Source: Rattus norvegicus (lineage: Eukaryota; Chordata; Mammalia; Rodentia; Muridae). Taken from it: 64,000 nt of DNA. A program made the translations under genes and the position numbers. How positions within the stretch are numbered: position 1 is the first letter of the stretch; each line of letters starts with the position of its first letter. The notes beneath the pieces were generated by a model. It was not told the origin of the DNA and did not search any database. It worked only from the letters and a program-made list of their open reading frames with translations. Shown piece after piece: positions 22,414 to 35,200 of this stretch. Location of the stretch: positions 91,772,662-91,836,661 of the forward strand of contig NC_086027.1 in the NCBI RefSeq assembly GCF_036323735.1, read 5' to 3'.

Positions 22414-22929
22414 ACCCTTTCCAATCCAGGCCAAAACAAAACCTTATATATTGTATACTTGAAAACTGCTGGAATTAGGTTCGGTCTTCCTATCATAAAA
22501 TAATAAAATAAAAGGTAACCATTAAGGTAACGTATATATCTCAATAGCTTGATTTTTACGATGCACATGTGTATCAAAACATATATGAGCATATCTGAGT
22601 TTTACTTAACTAGGAAGAAATCAATTAAAATGATAAATGAAAGAGTATGGAAAATGGCTTGGAAAAACTTCCAGGATGACTTATTATCAATAACACATTA
22701 ACATTACACTTTAACTTCGTTTATTCATCCTGAAATTCCTGAGGCCCAGCAAGCATGCTTAGGGCCTCTAGTGAGCCAGTGTGAGAAAGATGCTGTGGGA
22801 AGTGCTAACAGGCTGAGAGTAAGGCCTCAGGGTCAAACTAGAGGCCAGGGGCTTTCCTCTACTCCACCCCCAGCACCGTAACTACTTTGATAGCTTCTCT
22901 GTGATACAATCAATCCCTTCTGCCACCTC
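22414..22929. other. Unassigned sequence
   Basis: AT-rich first half; nothing recognised. Confidence 0.4.
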
Positions 22930-23295
22930 TGTTAATCTCTTGATATTGTATGAATAATCACAAGTTGGTGACTTAAAATGAGCCGTGTTTGCTCTCTTGA
23001 GCTTCTATAAGTCAGAGGTCCTGCACTGGTCTCATGGGGCAGAAGTCCTGTCACAGCAGGGCTGGTCCTTCCTCAGGGAGATTCTGCTCCCTTCCTTCTC
23101 AGCACGTGGAGGTTCTTGTGTATCCCCAACCAATAGAACCTCCCAACCTTGGCTTCCATGATCTGCTCTGCAGTGAGACTTGCTGCTGCCTCCACCTCAG
23201 AAGGACACTTGAGATGAAATGTTAGGGTCCATTCTGACAAACCAAGATAACCCTTAATCAGATCTTCCTTCTGATAAGGTAGCTTCATGGGTCTC
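22930..23295 (-). mobile_element. Ancient LTR-like repeat fragment
   Basis: CACAAGTTGGTGACTTAAAA at the left and AAGGACACTTGAGATGAAATGTTAGGGTCCATTCTGACAAACCAAGATAACCCTTAA in broken form near 23200-23260 follow the order of an old mammalian LTR in reverse. Heavily diverged. Confidence 0.35.
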
Positions 23296-25184
23296 AGGGG
23301 TTAGGACCTACGCCTTTTTTTAACGTCGGACCTACTGATGACTCAGAGGTTCGTGTTCAGTCAGGGGAAAATCTTACAAAGTCAGAGCCTATTTGCAAAC
23401 TATGTGGCTGGCATAACCACCCCAAGAGCCAAGATTAGGTGCTGGGAACTGTTATCATCTCAAGGCAAAGGTCCCATTGAAAATCCTTGGGGTGATCAAC
23501 CTGTGAGCAAACGAAGCATTTGTTCATTAAGCGAAGCGCCCTTTCACACAATGATTTTATTAATTCATTTATCATATCATTGTGATTCTATTTGCTTGTT
23601 CTTATGGTTAACACAGCTGCGATGCTATCCGATAATTCCACCCAAATTAATGTTGTGGGTGGTTATAGGTATTTTCCCCAGAGTGTTTTCATTTCTAGAA
23701 TTTTCTTTTCCTTGTTTAACTGCTCCTGGATCCACCTATCCGTGTGCTGTTCTTTAGTTGTTTTGCCAGGCCGAATGTCTTCAGAAAGACCCTACAGAGC
23801 AGGCTCTCCTGAGCAAGGTTGGATTTCAGAGGACATTTCCCTTCCTCCAAGTGGGGGAACGAACATTCTTGAGAGTGTGGTGTGACAGTAAGTTCAGGCA
23901 CAAGTGGATTTTTAAGTTGTCAAGTTTGAATTTCTTCTGCCTGGACCTGAAAAACAGAAGATTTGAGTCAAACTTTAACTAGCAGATTTATCTGGGGCTA
24001 GACACTTGGCTTTTGTTGCTCATTACATCCTGAAAGACTTTGCTAGATCCAGACCCCCTTTCTTCTGTTCCATGAACTGTAAGCTATAAGTTAAGTCTAC
24101 ATAAGTTTTGGGGTCATTATTGATCCCTCCTCTAGGTACCATCCCTTTTGAGATCTTCCAAGAAACAACAATGGCACTCAATATATGGAAAGAAGAAAGA
24201 ACAGAAGATAAAAGGGGCAGGGAGAGAGAGGGGAGGAGAATGCATTCGGAAACGAAGGAGTCATATTCATTTGTTCCTTGGTCCATGTCACCGGGTTGTG
24301 TGGTGTGCGAATGAAGTTCACACTTTTCCGTTGCCTCTTCAAGACATGTCCAACACACAGTCATCTCCAGTGTCTACTGAAGCAGCATTCACTTCCCCAT
24401 GTTGTGTATGCATCTGGGGCAAAGCTCTGCTTTCTAGGATTTAACACCAAGATCCTGGTAGGTGGGGCCATTGCATCTACTGTCTTTCTTCCTGTGTGTT
24501 TGACAGTGTCTGGGACACCTGTCATGGGGGCTTATATGTATGTCCATCCATCTCCCTCAACTCGCTTATCACAGTCAAATTTTGGTTCCTTTTAAAATAC
24601 AAAACACCTTAGAGCTCTTCCTCCTCTGCCTGCCCTTGCTCTTGGTAACTTTTCCCACTTACAATGTTTTGCCTACACAACTCAGTTGCCCCTCTGAACG
24701 TATTTCTGGCACCAATGACATGTATATTCTCTGTAGAATTAATTATCTTCTAGCATTAAAGGGATAGGGGTGGAAGGCTAATGGGGACAGAGGATCTGGA
24801 GCTGTAGGATAAATGCCCTCCTTGAAAGCATAGCATTTCTCTGAATCTAGTGATGTGAAAACCCTGTTCACATCATTTTACTGAAGTAGTCACTTTCCAA
24901 GAATGGGTAACCTTATCCCCAGCTATTCCTCTGGTGTTCTCTCTTCTTGGGGTTGTAATTTTTTTTTTAAGTGATGGATAATTTTATGTCTTTTCCATGT
25001 TCTGATATTTTATGTTTTATCTAAAGTAAAATCAGCAGTAAGGGTCAGCTCTAGGATTAGACATCCCAGAGTGGAGGTCTGGTCTCTGCTTTCCTAGGGA
25101 ACTAAAGTCCTTCATTGCTTCTGACTCTGGTTTCATGGTGAGAAACAGCAGTGGCTGTGTTTATCCACCTCAACAGCACCTAAG
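23296..25184. other. Unassigned sequence
   Basis: About 1.9 kb. The open frame at 23338-23757 (139 codons, plus) and several overlapping frames near 24023-24767 show no recognisable domain, no repeatable codon signal and no neighbours that would form a gene. I call no coding exon. Confidence 0.4.
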
Positions 25185-25384
25185 GCAGCAGAACTCAACC
25201 CCTCGGTCTCAACTCCTGTGGTTGCATTTTAGATATATTGTACATCAGATATTGACATCAAGATTCATAACAGTAGCAAAACCTAATTATGAAGTAGTAA
25301 AGGTATAATCTTAAGGTGGTGGGTCAACACAACATAAGGAACTATATTAAAGGGTCATAGCATTATGAAGGTTAAGAACTACTG
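25185..25384 (-). mobile_element. URR1-like non-autonomous DNA transposon
   Basis: Carries GCAGAACTCAACCCCTCGG at one end, the internal ATAACAGTAGCAAAACCTAAT and GAAGTAGTAAAGGTATAATC blocks, GGTGGTGGGTCAACACAACAT, and AAGGTTAAGAACTACTG at the other end. This is the arrangement of URR1 (hAT-Charlie group), whose ends read CAGTGGTTCTCAACC. Confidence 0.7.
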
Positions 25385-26000
25385 AATATCACTGAACCTG
25401 AAAAGTGAACTTGAATTCACTTTTCTTAGGTTTACTTTTCTCATATTTAAAATGCCCTTAGGCTCAGGATCTTGGTAACAAGAGAGACAAAAATTGTGGA
25501 AAAGAAATGGATCTAGCAATTATCCTTTTTTTTTTAATTTAAAAAGCATTCAAACCTTGGAGGATGTAAAAAGTTTCCATTAATTGTGAGAATGTTGTTC
25601 TCTTGTCTGTCCTTTTTACTGACTTACAATTCTCCATGTCTATCCTCCTCAGACAGGAGTAGTCGGTGTCCTCAATCTCTGAATACTCTGGTAAAGGAGT
25701 GGGAATGCATCAGTGGCCATTTCCTGAACTGGAGGACTTTCGGGGAGATTCAAGAATCATGCTTTGAGTAAGCCATTTCCTTCTTAGAACTGACTGGAGT
25801 TCTGTGTACATGACAGGAAGAATGACGTGACAGGAGAGGACATGGGCCACCAGGAGAACAAAGGAAGAGGAACATCAGGAATAGAAGGCTCTCCTTACCC
25901 CAGCAATGGAGGGCCAGTGCCCTCCTATCCCAGGCAAGCCACACATAGGAGCTTCCTTAGTAGGCTCCGAATGTTTGCAATTGTATTTCATTTACTTATT
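25385..26000. other. Unassigned sequence
   Basis: No recognised feature. Confidence 0.4.
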
Positions 26001-26179
26001 GTGTAGACGCATGTGTGTTTCCTCACATAGCAAATGTGTGCCACGGTCCACATGTGGAGGTCAGAGAACAACCTGTAGGGGTTGGTTCTTTCCCTTTGTC
26101 ATGTAGGACCCAGGGATCAAAGTCAGTTCCTTATGCTTGGCAGCAAGGCCCTTCATCTACTGAGCCATCTTGCCAGGCC
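26001..26179 (-). mobile_element. B3/B3A SINE, minus strand
   Basis: GTGGAGGTCAGAGAACAACCTGTAGGGGTTGGTTCT, GGACCCAGGGATCAAAGTCAG, GGCAGCAAGGCCCTTCATCTACTGAGCCATCTTGCCAGGCC in broken form are the complement of B3A. Confidence 0.7.
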
Positions 26180-27514
26180 GGTAGACCATTTGAGTAAACA
26201 ACCTTTTAAGACCAATTTCCCATGTTCCTTTGCCTCCCGCTCCTGCAACTAAAGCTGTGATGACTCTCTGTGGACTTGTCTGGTAAGGACATTCTACATC
26301 AAACACGCAACTCTAATCCGTTACCTGCTGTGTCTGGCTTTCCCCGCTTAGCGTAAGTTTTGGAGGATCTATGTCGACACACACAGGAGCACTTTTGGGT
26401 TTTGCTGATCTGTTTTTCTACAGCGTGGCTCAGCCATATTTTATTTTTACTGACTGACTGACTGTGGAAAGGGGTGGAAGAAGCCAGTAGAATTGTTATG
26501 GAGATGCTGTGTATGTTTGGAAGGCCGTGGAAGAGAAGGTCTTGCTGCCCCTTTGGAAAGACTTCATGGTCACAGAATGCAAAGCAATGCAAGGCAAGAG
26601 TCACATTTGTACGTATCTTTCACCTTGTGTGTGCTGCACTCTTATGGGCTCCCAGTTATGTGGTGGGATCCCTGCATGGCTTGGCTCCCTGGATCCCTTG
26701 GGAAGTCATAACCTAATTCTGTTAACAAGTGATCTTTCAATTGAGGAGGCAGAGAGAGAGGGTGTGAGAAACACTGCCTCACTGTTTCTTATTCCTTTAT
26801 GTTTTAGAAGATAATAACACGCCTACTCAGGAACAGAAACGTGGTTCTATGGGTAAATGCACACGAGAAATGCATCATTTTCCACTTCGGGAGCTAGCAT
26901 ATGCAAACACCTTTGAAAACATACTGGCAAAGTATCTGGTGAGATTGAATTAACCAAGACCGTTCAATGCTTACTTCCATTGTCTCCAGTGATCATGGGC
27001 CATAGCTAAGTGGAGAAATTTCTGGAACTCTGTTGCCTTGCCCAACTGACCATGTGTTCCTATTGTGATTTCTGGGCTCCTAATTCTTACTATTGGGGTT
27101 ATGGCCATCTCTCAGTCCTGGCACCTTCCCTGTTTCTTCTTAAACCCATTTTACTCTTAAGATGTTAATTCAGGAACCCTAGCCTCATCATGGACATGCA
27201 GCTTGACTGTCTTTGCTGGGTTCCTCCTTCACTGTATAATCACAGTGTATATTACATATATGTATAATATTATATACTATTGGATATTCCTATTTCTTTC
27301 ATTTCAAATGCCTAAGTACTATGTTTCTTTGTCTGGATAATTCACTGTTAGCCAGTACAACTCTCAAATTTACTGGTCTCAACATGGCTGTATGTGAGTG
27401 CACTTGTGGATGTCTTGAGCCTGGAGGATGCTCAACACTGCAGAAATCGCAGCACAGCAGCACCAATGGGTTCATCCTCCTTCTATGCTCAACTGTGTCC
27501 CATGCTGTTGCTGA
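26180..27514. other. Unassigned sequence
   Basis: About 1.3 kb; open frames near 26299-26814 overlap on both strands and match nothing I know. Confidence 0.4.
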
Positions 27515-27690
27515 ATCTGAGTTCTAGAGCCAGACAGATGTAGGTTTTCATCTTGACTTATTTGTTATAGACTTCATCTCTCAACAAAACGGGGCTACTA
27601 CACAATCCTCCACAGTTATGAAGACAGACTTAGAACAAAGATTAGATAATTTCATTTGAACAAGAATTCTGAGACTTAGGTATGAACAGT
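27515..27690 (+). mobile_element. MIR SINE
   Basis: AGAGCCAGACAGATGTAGGTTTTC, ACTTCATCTCTCAACAAAACGGGGCTACTACAC and TTAGATAATTTCATTTGAACAAG in order match the MIR consensus. Ancient. Confidence 0.6.
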
Positions 27691-27742
27691 TTCCAAATAT
27701 TTCTGAGAAAACAGGAGACCAAACTGCGGCTACAAAATCCCC

Positions 27743-27800
27743 AGGGCTGGGAATGTGGCTCTCAGGAAGACTGCTCACCTCAAAATCCCCGAGCCTGGAA
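27743..27800 (+). mobile_element. ID/B4-type tRNA-like SINE fragment
   Basis: GGGCTGGGAATGTGGCTCTC and the following GACTGCTCACCT resemble the A-box half of an old ID or B4 element. Confidence 0.45.
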
Positions 27801-28055
27801 GCTTTGTGTTTTATGAGTTAATATTTAAAGATCACATAGGACTGGATTTGCTACCAGAGGAACGTAAACATTGTGTGTTTGCTAGACTAGAAAAAAATTC
27901 TTCCTTTTTCTTTCTTCTAGAAATTAATAACCCAGGAGTCACTGGGTGAGGCTTCAATGGTAAGAAGCTAGAATAAGAGTTGATGTGAGTGGCTTGTCAT
28001 GCCAGGATTTGGCTTAGCGCTTGCTTGGGTTGGTCTTTGGCTCACGGGACACAGA

Positions 28056-28209
28056 GAAAAACTAACTAACTAACTAACTAATTAACGAATGAGCTAGCTA
28101 GCCAACTAGCTAACTAACTAACTAGCTAGCCAACTAACCAACTAATGAACTAACTAGGTTGCTAGCTAACTAACCAACTAATGAACTAACTAGCTAGCTA
28201 GCTAGCTAG

Positions 28210-28243
<34 letters not shown>
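28056..28243. repeat. AACT/AGCT tetranucleotide array
   Basis: About 190 bp of CTAA and CTAG units, with longer blocks such as CCAACTAACCAACTAATGAACTAACTAG recurring in broken form. Ends in an A-rich and CAA-repeat tail (28241-28265). Confidence 0.9.
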
Positions 28244-28245
<2 letters not shown>

Positions 28246-28265
28246 AAAACAGCAACAACAACAAC

Positions 28266-28996
28266 ATCCAAACTAGAACTTCTGTCAGACAGCAAAAGTT
28301 CACTACTATGTTAATAAAGAATGGGATTTCTTTATATTCCAGAAGAATTGACCTTACATCAAGGAAATGCCTGATTTTCAAACTACATGGTGATTATAAT
28401 GTATGTTTGCCTGGTGCTACTCCTACACTGAGTGCTACCTTGAAATTCTCTGTGTCATAGGAAGGACACACCTGGTGTCAGCATCGTCTTGACTTTATCT
28501 TGCCTCCTGTTTCTTGCTTCACTTCCAGAACCACGTAACACAGAGAAAGTGAACCTGCAATATTGTAGAAGTGAGTGCTAACTGTGACAGCATCCTGCTG
28601 ACAGTAACTGCGTGGTGCTCTCTGAAAGGATGACATTTCTGCCCTTCATCTCTCATGGAGGAGGCGCAGTTGTGAGGGGTGGGTTTGGTAGAGTTTATAG
28701 GACCTTTGAGGTGGGTCATTTCCTGGTTTGGGAGGTTATGATACCCTGAGCCCGCAGGAGCTTCTGCATCTTAGCCAGGGTCTAGGCTGCTTCTGAGCCT
28801 GGGAAACAGGGAAACAACCATACTGTGAGGCCAGTGGTGAACCTTAGGTTTTATGCTGGTTGCATAGGACTCCAAACTCGGTCATTATTGAGAATCAGGG
28901 GCTTGAAAATTGACCCCCTGAATGTGCCTACATGTTTCTGGTTCCAGGGCTAGAAGACACGCTGTATAGAATTAGAAAAATATTGATTCACCTAAT

Positions 28997-28998
<2 letters not shown>
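28266..28998. other. Unassigned sequence
   Basis: No recognised gene or repeat. Confidence 0.4.

Positions 28999-29058
<60 letters not shown>
28999..29058. repeat. (AT)30 microsatellite
   Basis: An uninterrupted AT dinucleotide run of about 60 bp; self-complementary, able to form a cruciform. Confidence 0.97.
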
Positions 29059-29062
<4 letters not shown>

Positions 29063-30217
29063 CTAAGAGTCATTGGTAAAGAATAGTTTGAGATTAACGT
29101 TCTCTTGACTGCCTTGAAGTAGTTTTAACACCTTGGTCTGATTTTTAGTGTTCCGCTGATTTTAATGTTGAGTTATTCATGACTAAAGTTGCTCTCTGTA
29201 TTGAAACTTGACTGGGGATGGATTTGAACATTTCGCCACCTTCATCTCAAATCAACACTACATTTTTTTAACTGAAGCTTGGAATTGATAGGGGAAGGAG
29301 CCATGGAGAATAAATTAGACTCACGTGCTTCCCGTTTCTCTGTGTGTTTGGGTTTTCCATTGGGGGATTTTTAATTTTTTTTTTTTAAGAACTGATTGGC
29401 ATTGGTCCCAGCATTAAGAAATTACTTGCTCAGTCAGGCCTGGAGAGGAAAATCTGTGATAAGAGCCTGGGAAGAGTTAACACTCAGGTTTCCTAAGGAG
29501 AAGTACATGGACACAGTCAGCTGCGGACATCCGAACGGGGACAGGAGGGCTGAGAATCCACAGCCCGAATGACAGGAATCCTGTAGTTCTATCATAGGGA
29601 GAAATGGAGAGTAATTCTGGGCACATTACATGTTCCAGGAAATCCTGGACAGTTAACATCCTTTCATGGTAGGCTAGGAAATTACTGAAAAGAACAAGCA
29701 TTAGGTTGGTTTCTTTCTTTCTTTTTTCCATTTCTTTCTTTTATTCTACTCTTTTTAAATTAAAAAAGTTCAAGTGCTTGAAAGAATCTTCTTCATATCT
29801 TTTGAGATTTATCTCCCTTAAGGACCCTAATCAAATCTGTGGACTAACTCTCAAGGAAAATAGACATAAACACACAAACCCAACCTCCTACCTACAACCG
29901 CACTAGCGTGAGAACGTTCTTGTAGCCTGTCTCTCTAGGTACCTAAAAAAATATTAGGTTAATCCTTCAGTTTGTAATCCTGCAGCTAACACTGAGGAAA
30001 GAGAGCAAAGAGCTCACAGGAGATTGAGCTATCCAGAGCAAAGCCTTGGGAGGTCGGTAAGACTTAGAAGGTTGCTGTCAGCAACAGACAAAAGCGAGAT
30101 CACAAGGCTAGAAGGCTAGCAAAAGCATTGAAGGGTAGGAAGAAACCAGGTCGTTTCTGAACTGAATTCAGTTGCAGACTGGCAGTGTGGGTTTGGGCTT
30201 GACTTCTGTGTTGGGTC
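29059..30217. other. Unassigned sequence
   Basis: No recognised gene or repeat. Confidence 0.4.
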
Positions 30218-30572
30218 GTTTTTGTCAAATTGACATTACCGAGTCACCTGGGGGAAGGAAACCTCAGTTTTAGAATCGCCTCCATCAAGAAGCCCTGTTG
30301 GAGCGGCGGTGGGGCATACTCTTGATTAATGATGGATGTGCAAAGGCCCAGCTCAGCGTGGGCAGCGCTGCTCCCGGACAGATCATTCCGGGTTTTCTAA
30401 GAGAGCGAAGCCATGAAGCCATGAAGTTTTCCTTCTCAGCTCCTGCGTCTGTTCCTGTTTGAATTCCCGCTGGACTTCCCTAGCGATGGTCTGTGCTGTA
30501 AGTCAAGTAAGTCCTCTCTTTCCCATCTTGCTTTCAGTTATGGTGTTTATAAACAGGAACAGAAAGCCCACT
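30218..30572 (+). mobile_element. Rodent interspersed repeat, LTR-like (copy C)
   Basis: Same family as 1870-2148 and 6466-7121 but in the opposite orientation: starts TTGTCAAATTGACATTACC, then GCCTCCATCAAGAAG, TTGATTAATGATGGATGTG, and ends TATGGTGTTTATAAACAGG in the position of the family's GGTGTTTCATCACAGC end. Confidence 0.6.
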
Positions 30573-31092
30573 GGAACAAATACTTACTGTGGTGCTCAGA
30601 GCCCAGAGGTCTGTTCACCCTCATATACTGCCCGTAGCCAATATGGATGGGCAGACAGCAAGAGAGATCCGTGTGGACAGTGGATCTGGGTGGATTCAGA
30701 ACCAAGATCTGTCATCGTTAGTTGGGGAGCCTTAAACACGTTACTTAGTTAGTCCTCTAGCTTTGTTCTCGCTAAGAGAGGTACAGATGTATGTATCCGG
30801 AGACTTACGCAAATCTGAACGAAATTACATAGAGAACTCTGTATATTTTATTTATTTTGACACGGGGCTCCAGTTTAGCTTCAGCAGAGTTGACACCTTG
30901 AAAGCAAATGGCAACTGGTTCTGTGAGGGGCCTAATACAGAATGGAAAGTATCGAAGAGCAATTGACCTCTGTCTACTTTTATTTTTGGAAAACTTTATT
31001 CATTTAATATTTTGCTATGTCTTGCTATATTCACCCTGCTCTTGTGGATTTATCTTAGAATGTTTCTAATGTCTTTTGATAGGTAATGAGTT

Positions 31093-31150
<58 letters not shown>

Positions 31151-31521
31151 TGGGGGATTCTTCAGACGTTAGACTAGCAAGATGAGTTAGTTGGGAGATT
31201 AGTGATTTCTGAGACACCAGACATCCCAGTGACTAGTGACAAGGCTACATGGGTCATCTAAGCTTGCTTGGCTTCATGCTATTCATGTAAGAGTTCTCTC
31301 CTTAGATCTTTATATCGGAGGATCTCAACACTCTATTGGAGCCGACATAACACGGAGGTGATTGTGATCTCTGGCTTTTGTTCATGCGGCACTGAAAAAA
31401 AATATAAAAATTTAAAATGTTTACAAATAAAGTTCACCTTAGCGGTGGATTTCTTGTAGAGGCAGGTTAAGGTTTTGTACTTTTCCATAGTACATTATGT
31501 AAGAAAACCTTTCAAATGCTC
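30573..31521. other. Unassigned sequence with a TG microsatellite
   Basis: A TG tract of about 54 bp lies at 31095-31149. Nothing else recognised. Confidence 0.45.
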
Positions 31522-31895
31522 CATTTTATTTTTTAAATTGCGCTCATTATTTGGTAATTTCATATGTGCATGTATTGTACTTAGAGCGTATTTGCCCCTT
31601 CTGTTCCCCACTTGAAACCCCCAACTCCTTTCGACAACCCCTCTTCCATTTCCTCCCTCCAACCTCATGTCTGCCTTTCCTTCTTATTTACTTATTTATT
31701 TATTTATTATAACCCACTGAACACAGCTAGTGCTGTCAATGTGCGCGTGGATGTTGGAGTATCCATTAGAGCATAAGCACCCTACCCTGGGCCACATCAC
31801 CTAAGAAAACTGACTGTCCTTACCCCAGGAGCCATTAACTTTCAATAGCCTCCCAGCTAGGGGTAGCATTCAGGAGTCTCTTCTTTCTCTGTGCT
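31522..31895 (-). mobile_element. Lx-type L1 3' UTR fragment, minus strand
   Basis: The order AACCCACTGAACACAGCTAGTGCTGTCAATGTG, GGATGTTGGAGTATCCATTAGAGCATAAGCACCCTACC, GGGCCACATCACCTAAGAAAACTGACTGTCC and AGCCATTAACTTTCAATAGCCTCCCAGCTAGGGG (in pieces, 31710-31866) is the complement of an old rodent L1 3' UTR. Similar remnants lie at 44098-44612 and 50552-50912. Confidence 0.65.
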
Positions 31896-32150
31896 GCCTA
31901 ACTATCACCCAATATGTTACTTTTTTTCTATTTCTCTAAATTTCAAATTTGGTTACTATGTAAAATCTCTATCTCATTCTCCCTATAAAATTCCCCCCAC
32001 TGTAACTCCTCTGCTTCTTAAGATCTCGCTCCTGGAACATGTTCTGGCTAAAGGGAAAATATGTTGCTTAAGTCAAAAAACATTCTCCTGGAGTAGTAGG
32101 AGGCAAGAGGAAGAGGGGGATGGAGAGGGAGAAGGGAACTGAGAACATGG

Positions 32151-32153
<3 letters not shown>

Positions 32154-32201
<48 letters not shown>

Positions 32202-32208
32202 TGTGTGT
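32154..32208. repeat. (TG)n microsatellite
   Basis: About 27 TG units with one CTG interruption, abutting the left end of the ERV-like element. Confidence 0.95.
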
Positions 32209-35200
32209 TGTGGTTTGCCCTGAAGTTATCTGTATTTTGATGCTAATTCCACTGCCCCAAGGACAGCTACCTAGTCAGTATTCAGAAGTCAGATGACTTC
32301 CCAGAACCACCTCCCCATTGAATTTGTAAAGTACAGGTGAGGGGCAGGTACAGGATAGAAGGAGGCCTGACATTGGAGGAGAAGGAAGGATGGGCAGGAG
32401 AGAAGTTTGAAGGAAGAGGAGGAGACTAGAGAGAAAGGAGAGACAGAGGAGACGGAGAGAGGGGAGAAGCCATGGCAGGTGATGTTAAGATTCTGCTCTG
32501 TGTATTTACAGGTTGTTATTAATGTTCTCAAGAGATGGATGGTACCGAGCTTTGTATGTTTAAGTGGGCAACTATATCTTACCAATTGGGTCAAAGATTA
32601 TTGTGTTGTGTGTTCTTTTATGTGAGAGTTTGAGTGTAGGAAAGTGTGCGGCTGGGCTGTGTTTCCGCAAAGATATCTAGCAGATATCTTGGGACACCGT
32701 GGTATGGACCTAGCGGGGTAAAAGACAACTATACCTTTTTTATTTTTATATTTTTACAACAACAGATGGCAAACCAATGTGATGGGCAAGAATCCACTAG
32801 TAATCCTAAGAGTTGAGAGAAAGTTTTTATTTTCTAAGAGGAGGCCAGCGCCATGTTAAGTCATGTGATATCTCAAGGGTGGGAATTCAAACAAAGAAAT
32901 GGGGAAGCCACCTGGGCTGGTCCCCTGCTGTGTGATAAGTAATGGCAGTTCAGAGAGTTAGAGATTAAAAGCTGCTTTTTAAGAAAGTTGTTTAGAAAGT
33001 CTTTCAGGATACTCATATTCTTTTTAACGTGGGCTCCACGGGAATTTTGGGTTGAAATCCTAGTTAGACAAGCTACTTCTTAACTACAGGTATTATTAAA
33101 AGGTGATTGAGTTTGTTTTTAGAAAGAAGATAGTAAAGAGATTACCTGAATCAGGTGGGGATTTTCATCCACGATTCAGAACTTAGATAGGGAAAAATTA
33201 GTCACTAACTCCAAGTAGAGATTTGTGATGAAATGTCTGTAACACCAGGGAGAGTGAATGCAGGCATATATTGTAGAAATTATTAAAGTTAAAGAAAAAT
33301 CTGTGGTTCCGGGTAGAGAGCTTAACAGATGGATATATTTTGGGTTAAAGTCCTGAGTTTTAAGTTGTTTATTAGTATTAGAATTGATAGAACGTGTTTA
33401 AGTTTGTTTTAAGGAGAGTAAAGAGACTATCCGAATCATGTGGTGATGTTCTTCTGTGGTTCGGAACTTACATAGGGAAAAATTGATCATTAACTCCAAG
33501 TAGAGAGTGAATGCAGGCATATATTATACAAGTTATTAAGGTTAAATAAAAATCTGTGGCTCCAGGTAGAGAGTTTGACAGATTGAGATATTTTGGGCTA
33601 AAGTCCTAGTTTGATGTGTTGCTTATTGATACTGGAATTGATAAAAGATATTTGGTTTGTTTTATGAATTACCCAACCAAAGGCCATATGGCTCGTTGAT
33701 GCCAGCTAGCGAGGGTTTGTGGTTACTTTTGATATTTACCATAACAGGAAGCTCGAATTCTCTTAACGTGGGCTCCATGGGAATTTTGGGTTAATTTACT
33801 GACATCACAGAGTACAAAAGTCTATCAGGCTCATTGTTTAGCTTACTTCCTTTTAAAAAAATTGTTTAGTCTTCATGATGGATGGGACTTTGAGTTTTAT
33901 GGTTATATTATTACTCTGGGAGAGAGTGCAAGATACAAGCTTTTCTGGTTTCAGACTAAGGAACACAGTATTTTGGGAGAAAGATTTTGTCTTTGTGCTT
34001 TTAAAAAGTGTGATTAGGCTCTGGAAACCTCACAGAGTCATACTGATCAGATTTGATAGAGGTAGACCACCTGAAAAATTTATTCAGGAGAATCAAACAA
34101 AAAGATATCTCGATTCTAAACTTTTGTCTTGAGAGTTGTATTTTACAGTGTGTGCCTACTTGGAATCCTGGTCTCAAGGATTTTCAGCTGGGACTACAGC
34201 TTGAAGAAGATATAGAAGTTGTCACCCTAATTCCCTGGACTTTGCGGGGCTGAAAGTGGTTATTCTAAAGTTGTTTTTATGAGGATTTAGAAATGGTAAT
34301 TTAACAGGGAGGAATTAGCTAGATTGAATTGTACAGTCATAATCTCATTTGGTAACTAAGCTAAAATCATATCTTTGTTTTGATAGAGAATTTATTTGTT
34401 AAAAGAGATCAAAAGTACAAGGTTTAGAGCCAGTCCTTCTATTGATGTCATTACAAACTTATGAGTTGATTACACATGTGAGTTAAGGGCCAAATAGCAA
34501 ACATATTACTGACTTTGTGAGAGAACTTTCAAGATATTATTAAGATATAAAGACAACAGTCCAGATTGTCTTAAATAGATAGATGGTTTTCAAAAACGTC
34601 AGAAATCCACAAAATTAGAGATTTAAAGTTATTTATCTTTTGTTGAGACATATCTGCTGCTAACAGTTCCCCTTTGGCAGATTTAAGGAAGAATTTGAAC
34701 ATCTCTACCTCCAGGTGAGGCAATACTTTGTGGCTAGGCAGCCACTGGACAAAATTGCCTGTTTCATCTGCAGACTAATACTGTCCAGAAAAGGACAAAT
34801 TATGCAGTGTAGTTGACTGAAAAACTCTGCCAAGACAGGGTGATCAGCCCTTCAAAATCTGCATTTCAAGAGTCTGACAGTTGATTTTGGGCCAGAAGGC
34901 TGAAGACTTGCACTCACATGTTGCTAACAGGGGACTGTGCTAGTGGAGATTTGTCTCTACAACCTCTCAGTTCTAGAAGCTGTGTTAGGCTTCCTGTGTA
35001 TATAGATATTTGGTCATTCTCAGATTTCTGATGGGGTTGAAAACTGATTATAGTCTCATAGCCTATCAGGCTGTATAACTCTGAATATACATATTTTATT
35101 AGATAATTATCAGATAGTATACAAGCTAGCCAAGATATAATACAGATTGTAAGCCTTTCTTAAGCTGGAATGGATAACTAAATGTTCTGTTTAACTGATA

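Noticed and set aside
23338..23757. 139-codon plus-strand open frame as a host exon
   Set aside because: No recognisable domain, a second overlapping frame of similar length, and no flanking exons or promoter context.
28056..28243. Regularly spaced repeat resembling a CRISPR array
   Set aside because: Units are four bases with no unique spacers, and the host is a mammal.
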